DNA of 10,734 nucleotides from the NCBI GenBank assembly GCA_022822575.1, contig JAJEBJ010000350.1, forward strand, positions 1-10,734, in the 5' to 3' direction. This DNA is from Alphaproteobacteria bacterium (GTDB taxonomy: Bacteria > Pseudomonadota > Alphaproteobacteria > SP197). The number at the start of each line of letters is the position of its first letter. Positions within the stretch are counted from its first letter, which is position 1. The position numbers and the translations under genes were made by a program. Positions 5,140-10,734 of the stretch are shown one piece after another. Below the pieces are notes generated by a model. The model saw nothing but the letters and a program-made list of their open reading frames with translations, was not told the origin of the DNA and did no database searches.

Positions 5140-7808
5140 GTCGCCGTTCTGTTCGCCTCCAGCCTTCCGATGATGTCGCCGAGCACGAGGTTCTGTTCCG
5201 TGTCCACGGTCTCTCCGCCAATACTCCTGGCATTGTCCTCGAAGATCCGGAAGAGGCCATGGGTCCAGTCGACAAACCGCTCCTCGGCGCCGGTGTCGGA
5301 AGCAAACGAGAAGGACGTGACATCGTCCCTGGAGGTCTGCTCCCTGAACACCGGGCGTGGCCCGCTTCCTTCCTGTTCAACCTGCGGACGCCTGTCCTGC
5401 GGCAACCTGTCCATTCCGAGGCGGGCAACGAAGGAGTTGACCGTGTCGGCAGCGATCGCCGCCGCCGGCGCGGCACGGCGGTCCGAGTGGAGGGAGAAGT
5501 TCCACTTTCTGAGCACGGTAACGATGTCGTCATGAAGAGAGAGACGTCGGGCCGCTTCGATGAGTTCGGTCACAAGATCACTCGCCGTCTTCTCCGTCAG
5601 GCTGAACCGCCGCCGCCACTCCGGGCGCGTCACGAGATCATGCAGACCATCGATCCACGTCGTCAGGGCACGTTCTGCCTGGAAGGCCTCCATGGTCATG
5701 CGCCGTGTCCTTGGACCCTCCCCGGTCTCGACGGGAGGCGTCGCCTCCGCCTGCCGTCGCCCTCCGGGGCGGGGCCTTGCCGACCGTCTGCCAGTGGTCG
5801 CCGAATCACCCGGAGGAGGCTGCTGGCTTTCGGCGACAATGAAAACGTCTGCAGGCACGCGCGCCATGCGGTCCGCAACTACCGCCGGGTCGATCATCAG
5901 ATCCTCGAGAAGTTCGGCGAACCGGTTGTCGTCAAAGCACATGTCGAGACTGTCGAGGACGGTGTCAGCTGCTTCCTGCCTCAGAGCCAGTCTCTCCTCG
6001 AAATCCGACGGGACATGGAACCGGACGAGCGGGCGCTGGATAGCGTCGATCAGGATATCCAGCTGATCGCTGACCTGATCAAGCTTGGTCTCGATGTGGC
6101 AGACTTCGGCCAACGCTCCCGCCAGCCTGGTGACACCCCCGTCGTCGATCGTCAGCGCCGCCTCCCAGGCCGCCTTGGGATCGGCAAAATGACGCTGGAC
6201 CAGCGGCGCCGTCACCGCCCCCTGACGCAGGGTCTCGAGCCGGCCCGTCATGTCCTCGCGGATGGCGGCTTCGCGGCGGTTCGCATCATAGGCCATCAAC
6301 GGCGTTTCGTAGGTCGGATTGCGCATCCAGTACGAGTTGTTGAAGGGCGTGTGCGGCAACCACTCGTTGATCCAGGCGTCAGCCATCTTTCCGAAGGGTT
6401 CGGCCATTGAATTCTGGATGCGCCTGTCGAATCGCGTCACCGGATCATCTCCTGATCCACCGGATTCAACGAGCAGCGTATCGAACTTGGTGAGCACGAA
6501 GAACAGGATGCACCGTGCCTCGGCCCGCCGGGCAGGCGTGTCGCCATGAGTTGCAGCCACCCAATTCTCTACGAGGCCGGGGAGATCCTTCGCCTCCATG
6601 TTGCCGTCGCCGATGCACAGGATCATTGAGGTCATCTCCTGTTCGGCAACATAGCGATCGAAGAGATAGGCGACCTTGCCGCGCAGGAAGAGCTGGGAAA
6701 TCGGAGACTCGCCCTCGGCAAGGAACCGGGCGAGATCATGGGTGAAGCGATTCCTCGTGCCGGGAAAGTCGAGAAGATCGGTCCTGTGCATGAACTCCCA
6801 TGGCACGTCGGCCATGGGAACGATCATTTCGGCCACCATGGCACACAGATGTCCCCTCCCGATGCGCGCCACGGCGCCGCCCCCGGTTGTCACCTCCACC
6901 AGATCAAGTCTGCCGTGCGCCTTGCCGTCCAGGTCCTTCAGGGTCTGGACGTCGATGATCGAGGTTTCGCGTGGAATGAGGGCCTCGAGAGGAACGAAGG
7001 CATCGCGCACTCCCCCAAGCGCTTCAAGATGCCCGGCGAGCGCAAGGTAGAGGTCCGTCAGCGGCGCATGGCGCCCCCAGAGAACAGCGAGGAGATCGGC
7101 TCGTGTGGCCAGGTTGACCCGCGGCACAAGGCCGGCCGCTCGATTCCAGTAGTCGGCCAGGGAAGCAAAGTAGGCAAGGTGGCCGAAGTGACTGGCGACG
7201 TAATCCTGCACATCCCACATCTCCTCGATGGTCACTGCCTGCCCGGGCGGCCCTGCCTGCCCCTGTGCCGTCTCCAGCAACCGTTCGAGCTCCTCCGCCG
7301 ACGGCGGCGTCTCCGTGTTGTCGCCATCCTCGGCAAAGGAATTGATCAACACCCTTGCGATATCCGCCTCCGAAAGCAGGCTGACCCTGACCGGATAACC
7401 CGCTGGCGCCGGTACCTGCTGTGTGGTGAATCGGGTGACAAGACCTGTCGATTCTCCCTGTCCCTCCGGATTGATCTCGTCGAGGTAGGTGACGGAGCGC
7501 CCGGCGCCATCGAAAGCCGCCACGAGGTCTCCTCCCCTTGGCCGCCCGAGCACCGAAATGAGATAGGACTTGCCGGCCTGGCTCGGTCCATAGACACCGA
7601 CGCACATGTTCCGGCCGGCCGCCGTGGCGAGCTTGCCGGCGCGGAACCGCGCCCGGCGGAAGTCCCGGGCGAACGCAGGTCCCTGTGCGCCAACCTTCTC
7701 GCGGTTGTCGTCATCGCCGATCCAGGCACCTGCCCGGCCGGCCAGATCCGCCACCGCGAAGCAGCGTTTCGCCAGTGCTTCAGCGCGCTCGCTCATCACA
7801 TTCCCCAT
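5136..7808 (-). CDS. srfC: SrfC-family virulence factor, dynamin-like P-loop GTPase
   Basis: An 890-residue protein that I recognise as the SrfC ('putative bacterial virulence factor') family. It carries GTPase motifs: P-loop GPSQAGKS (74-81), a candidate switch threonine in ESTGLVTRFT (119-128), G3 DFPG within LLDFPGTRNR (345-354) and G4 TKFD (440-443). The P-loop to G3 distance of about 265 residues is very long for a GTPase, so the G domain appears split by an insertion (about 150-340). Residues 565-650 are helical. A Pro/Arg/Gly-rich stretch at about 661-703 looks like a flexible linker, and a helical C-terminal segment follows. No membrane segment or signal peptide is visible, so it should be cytoplasmic or peripheral to the membrane. 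It lies directly after srfB, as in Salmonella srfABC. The first ATG (7808) is 3 bases after the SrfB stop. A second in-frame ATG at 7796 (MSERAEALA...) has a GGGG six bases upstream and is equally plausible, giving 886 residues. The molecular role of the family is, to my knowledge, unestablished. Confidence 0.88.
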   Translation of the reverse strand: MGNVMSERAEALAKRCFAVADLAGRAGAWIGDDDNREKVGAQGPAFARDFRRARFRAGKLATAAGRNMCVGVYGPSQAGKSYLISVLGRPRGGDLVAAFDGAGRSVTYLDEINPEGQGESTGLVTRFTTQQVPAPAGYPVRVSLLSEADIARVLINSFAEDGDNTETPPSAEELERLLETAQGQAGPPGQAVTIEEMWDVQDYVASHFGHLAYFASLADYWNRAAGLVPRVNLATRADLLAVLWGRHAPLTDLYLALAGHLEALGGVRDAFVPLEALIPRETSIIDVQTLKDLDGKAHGRLDLVEVTTGGGAVARIGRGHLCAMVAEMIVPMADVPWEFMHRTDLLDFPGTRNRFTHDLARFLAEGESPISQLFLRGKVAYLFDRYVAEQEMTSMILCIGDGNMEAKDLPGLVENWVAATHGDTPARRAEARCILFFVLTKFDTLLVESGGSGDDPVTRFDRRIQNSMAEPFGKMADAWINEWLPHTPFNNSYWMRNPTYETPLMAYDANRREAAIREDMTGRLETLRQGAVTAPLVQRHFADPKAAWEAALTIDDGGVTRLAGALAEVCHIETKLDQVSDQLDILIDAIQRPLVRFHVPSDFEERLALRQEAADTVLDSLDMCFDDNRFAELLEDLMIDPAVVADRMARVPADVFIVAESQQPPPGDSATTGRRSARPRPGGRRQAEATPPVETGEGPRTRRMTMEAFQAERALTTWIDGLHDLVTRPEWRRRFSLTEKTASDLVTELIEAARRLSLHDDIVTVLRKWNFSLHSDRRAAPAAAIAADTVNSFVARLGMDRLPQDRRPQVEQEGSGPRPVFREQTSRDDVTSFSFASDTGAEERFVDWTHGLFRIFEDNARSIGGETVDTEQNLVLGDIIGRLEANRTAT

Positions 7809-7811
7809 CCA

Positions 7812-10734
7812 TCAGGCCAGCCGGACGATGCCGGTGTCGAGCCAGTAGTGGTCCTCGGGTCCCAGAGTCTGCAAGCGCAGCCTGACATCGTCGCGGTGAC
7901 AGACGTCGCCCTCGCCATCTTCGACATAATCGACCACGAACGCCTCCCTCGCCGCCTCGAGTCGCAGAACGTGATCGGGGTTCTCGGGATCCGCATAGGA
8001 GTCGCGCCGTCTCAGTGTCACCCGGACCGGAAGGGGACGCTTCAACACACTCTCGTTGGCAAAATCGAGGAGATAGAGGGGTGTCGTCGTCCACCTCTCA
8101 TCGGCAATCTGGCGGAATCCCACGTGCACCGGATTGTAGACGGGCAGCACCGCCTCCTCCTCGACGACTTCGCCCGGCGCCTTGCCGTTGCCCTCGGCGA
8201 AGAGCACGTCCTTGTCAAAGATCTGCCCTGCGGTATGCATGACGCCGACAAATCGGGCCGTGGAACGCATCTGCAGGCGCTCGGAACGCAAGCGGAAATT
8301 GGCTATGCGACTCGAACTGAGAGCGCACAGCATGCCTCCCACCGCCACGGTGCTCTTCGGGTCGCCGACCTCGTTGGTCACGGGATCGCGGAAGGGATAC
8401 CACTCCTCCACACGGTAGCGATGCATCGACACCAGGCGATCCGGAGGCACGATCATCATGTCACGGATCTGTGCACGGACTGCCGGCAGCCTGGAGGGCC
8501 GACCGGTCAACAGGATCACGTCGACGCCGAGATGATCGATCACCTTGCCCATGTCCTGCAGGGCTTTCTGCAGAACGCCGCGTACCGATGCATCGACTTC
8601 GGAACGGCGAATCCTCAACGTGGCACCGGCCAGGCGCCAGTCGCGGGCTCCGGCCTCCCGGACCGGGTCCTCGAGGTAGGCGACGAGACCTGAAGGCACG
8701 TCGAGCTCCAGCGTTCCATTCTCGTCCTCCTGATACCCGAGGACCTCGGCCACACTGATTTCGATCGTGGCGTCCTCTGCGATGTTCTCGCAGGCATTCA
8801 GCGTGGCAACCGCCAGCGGTGCCAGAATCCTGAGGGAAAACTGCCGGCGCATCTGGCGCATCCGCTGATCCATGCCGCCCACATCACCGCCGAAGAGTTC
8901 GCGCAATCGCTCCCGGACGTAGACACCGCCTGCAGCCTCGACGGAATCAGCGATTCGACCCAGAACGATCGACGCCACGACCTCGCGGGTGACATCGTCG
9001 CCGGCAATGCGAAAACCCTCGCGGAACACCTGGCGCGGGGTCATGAGCCTGTCGCCCTCGCCGAAGTAGGAGGTCACCATGAGATCGGTGGTGCCGCCGC
9101 CGATGTCGATGCAGGCGATGCGGATGGAGTTTTCCGGGGTCCCGCCGTCTTCCCGGACTCTGGGCCGCCCCTTTAGCGCCATGTACTCGTCGATCCTGCC
9201 CTCGAACTTGCGGGCGATCTCGGTGTAGAGCCATACCAACTGGGTACAACTCGCTTCATCCCAGTCAACAACCAGTCTTGGCCGCGAACAGGTGGCTGCA
9301 GCGTCGTCGGCGAGACCGAGAATGGACCAGATCAGACGGACCGCCCCCTCGGCTCTGGAACGGATGATGGCCTGCTCCTGCATTGGCGTCGCCGAAGGCA
9401 GGGTGAGAATGACCGTGCGCAGGCGCCGGGGAACGGCAGACCGTGCCCGACGGGCCCTGGAGGCCGGGTCATTGATCTGCACCAGCGCATGGCTGATCAG
9501 TTCCCCGACGAGAAACCCGTAGAGAGCCGAGCGCGAAAACCTCGGCCTGATGGCCATGTCGACCTTCGCGTCCCTCCTGTCACGCAGACGGTCCGCAACG
9601 TCGCGCCTGACCTGCTCGATGACATCGCCGTTGTCGTTGAGATAGCGGCATGCGGATCGGGCAATGCGCGGCATGTTCTGCGCGTCCATGTGATTCTGGA
9701 ATCGCCATTCGCTCACCGAAGGCTCGAGGTCCCAAAGGTAGCGCTTGGGCGACGACAGGCCCGAAGCCGTCTCGGTTCCTTCCTCCTGGCGGACCATGCG
9801 ATTGGCTTCAGGTCCGGTTCGCACGATCGACGGCCACTGGAAGGCATCCCGGCGCCCGGAGCGCCGGGCAATGTGCTCGCGTCCGAACTCCGCCGCCGCG
9901 AATTCGACCCTGCTGTCGATCAGACCGGCCGAGTGAAGCTCCGGTCTCGACAGGTCACGTATCTCCAGTCCGTAGGAGTTCGAAAGGTCGACCGAAGTCT
10001 GGCCAGCCGTGCTCTCGATGAGAATGCCGCAGGTCCTGCTGTTGCCGATGTCGAGAACCAGGTCGACATCGAGCGGCGCGTGCCTCGCTTCATCGGACAC
10101 CACGTCGACGAGCTTGATGCGCGGCATCCTGACCGCGGCATCGATGAATGCCAGGAGTGTCAGGAACCGTGCAAGATGTTCGAAACGGTAGGGAAAATCC
10201 TCATCCCTGAGGGCGCGTCTGCCGACTCTTGCCTTCTTGAACTCGATGAAGATTTCCTCGATCCAGTCGGCCACCCAGGCCTGGGTATCCACCTTGGACG
10301 AAAGGGTCTCGTCATCCTGGACAAGGGTCAGGAACGGGGTGACGTGGTCGGCGCTGCTGACCAGGCGAAACTCCCGCTCGTCCTCACTGTCCTTGAAGAG
10401 GGGCTGCAGATAGCGTCCCCCCGGTTCCTCGTCGACGAGCGTCGTGTCAAATGCGATCTGGATGCGGTGCGTATGGCCGGTATCGGGATCGCTACGGGCG
10501 AGTTCGACCATTCGCAACCGCGCCCATCCGAAAGGACCGTCGTCATAGCGCTCGCTGCGGTCGGAACCCAGGCCCGGCCTGACACGCAAAACCGGCACCG
10601 GAACCCACTTCTCGAGGAAAGGTTCAAGGCCCTGCACCGCCCGGAAGCCATACTCGACATCATCGATATTTCCGGTACCACGAATCTCTTCGTTGCGGTC
10701 CTCATCATCGAAGAGAGGAATCAGATCGCAGGTG
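7812..10734 (-). CDS. srfB: SrfB-family virulence factor with Hsp70/actin-like ATPase core, 5' end outside window
   Basis: The frame is open to the right edge, so 973 residues are visible and the true start is upstream of the window. The first visible residues, TCDLIPLFDDEDRNEEIRG, continue without a stop into GTG 10637, which should therefore not be taken as the start. I recognise the protein as SrfB. Numbered from the first visible residue, it has the three hallmarks of the ASKHA (Hsp70/actin) fold: phosphate-1 LVLDIGNSRTCG (225-236), phosphate-2 DIGGGTTDLMV (543-553) and an adenosine-type motif LLTGRPSRLP (741-750). ATP binding and a nucleotide-driven switch are thus expected. There is no signal peptide or membrane helix in the visible part, so it is probably cytoplasmic. 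Salmonella SrfB is close to 1000 residues, which suggests that only a few tens of residues are missing. It ends in TGA at 7814-7812, 3 bases before the first possible srfC start. Its partner is probably the SrfC GTPase (inference from conserved adjacency). Confidence 0.9.
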   Translation of the reverse strand, partial: TCDLIPLFDDEDRNEEIRGTGNIDDVEYGFRAVQGLEPFLEKWVPVPVLRVRPGLGSDRSERYDDGPFGWARLRMVELARSDPDTGHTHRIQIAFDTTLVDEEPGGRYLQPLFKDSEDEREFRLVSSADHVTPFLTLVQDDETLSSKVDTQAWVADWIEEIFIEFKKARVGRRALRDEDFPYRFEHLARFLTLLAFIDAAVRMPRIKLVDVVSDEARHAPLDVDLVLDIGNSRTCGILIESTAGQTSVDLSNSYGLEIRDLSRPELHSAGLIDSRVEFAAAEFGREHIARRSGRRDAFQWPSIVRTGPEANRMVRQEEGTETASGLSSPKRYLWDLEPSVSEWRFQNHMDAQNMPRIARSACRYLNDNGDVIEQVRRDVADRLRDRRDAKVDMAIRPRFSRSALYGFLVGELISHALVQINDPASRARRARSAVPRRLRTVILTLPSATPMQEQAIIRSRAEGAVRLIWSILGLADDAAATCSRPRLVVDWDEASCTQLVWLYTEIARKFEGRIDEYMALKGRPRVREDGGTPENSIRIACIDIGGGTTDLMVTSYFGEGDRLMTPRQVFREGFRIAGDDVTREVVASIVLGRIADSVEAAGGVYVRERLRELFGGDVGGMDQRMRQMRRQFSLRILAPLAVATLNACENIAEDATIEISVAEVLGYQEDENGTLELDVPSGLVAYLEDPVREAGARDWRLAGATLRIRRSEVDASVRGVLQKALQDMGKVIDHLGVDVILLTGRPSRLPAVRAQIRDMMIVPPDRLVSMHRYRVEEWYPFRDPVTNEVGDPKSTVAVGGMLCALSSSRIANFRLRSERLQMRSTARFVGVMHTAGQIFDKDVLFAEGNGKAPGEVVEEEAVLPVYNPVHVGFRQIADERWTTTPLYLLDFANESVLKRPLPVRVTLRRRDSYADPENPDHVLRLEAAREAFVVDYVEDGEGDVCHRDDVRLRLQTLGPEDHYWLDTGIVRLA

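Noticed and set aside
5259..6410. Plus-strand open frame (383 codons) within srfC
   Set aside because: Mirror frame of a high-GC gene, with no motif and no gene-like context on that strand.
6738..8693. Long plus-strand open frame (651 codons) antisense to the srfB-srfC junction
   Set aside because: The minus strand carries clear SrfB and SrfC motifs over the same bases. The antisense translation has no recognisable motif and is His/Arg/Gly/Gln-rich, as expected for a mirror frame of GC-rich codons.
120..10616. Excess of the palindrome CTCGAG: 19 copies counted by eye, against about 4 expected from base composition
   Set aside because: The copies checked read in frame as CTC GAG (Leu-Glu) in the minus-strand genes, so favoured codons explain them. 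Spacing is irregular and no regulatory arrangement is visible.
1..10734. Search for internal promoters, terminators, riboswitches, tRNAs, repeats or CRISPR arrays
   Set aside because: Coding sequence is continuous on one strand with at most 11-15 bases between genes. No hairpin plus T-run, tandem repeat or RNA-like element could be supported by eye.

Overview
The window is one tightly packed, unidirectional gene block on the minus strand of a high-GC bacterium (about 63% GC by eye). The coding style (CTC/GAG/GCC-rich codons, TGA stops in all six visible terminations) and the Srf/LolD/FtsX-type families suggest a Gram-negative proteobacterium, most likely an alphaproteobacterium. That taxonomic call is inference. 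No tRNA, rRNA, mobile element, CRISPR array, promoter or terminator is visible, and no intergenic gap is longer than about 15 bases.

In transcription order (right edge to left edge) there are seven genes. (1) An SrfB-family protein with an Hsp70/actin-like (ASKHA) ATPase core, whose 5' end lies outside the window (7812-10734). (2) An SrfC-family protein with dynamin-like GTPase motifs (5136-7808). (3) A 305-residue single-pass membrane protein with a cytoplasmic N-terminal domain and a Cys-containing periplasmic domain (4222-5139). (4) A secreted von Willebrand factor A (vWFA) protein with an N-terminal SH3-like region (2279-4225). (5) A LolD/MacB-type ABC ATPase (1554-2267). (6) Its FtsX/MacB-type permease (361-1557). 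(7) The start of an exported protein of the formylglycine-generating-enzyme/sulfatase-modifying-factor (FGE/SUMF1) fold, cut by the left edge (1-364).

Four of the six junctions are ATGA overlaps. The other two are gaps of 3 and 11 bases, or 15 instead of 3 if the second SrfC start is used. The block therefore looks like one operon making its products in fixed proportion. The parts suggest a trans-envelope machine: two cytoplasmic NTPases (SrfB, SrfC), a bitopic connector, a mechanotransmission-type ABC-FtsX pair at the inner membrane, and two exported proteins (vWFA and FGE-like) in the periplasm. SrfB and SrfC are named from the Salmonella srfABC genes (SsrB-regulated factors), whose biochemical function is, as far as I know, not established. 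The linkage here to vWFA, ABC-FtsX and FGE-like partners is the most interesting feature. Both ends of the operon lie beyond the window, so further members are likely on each side.
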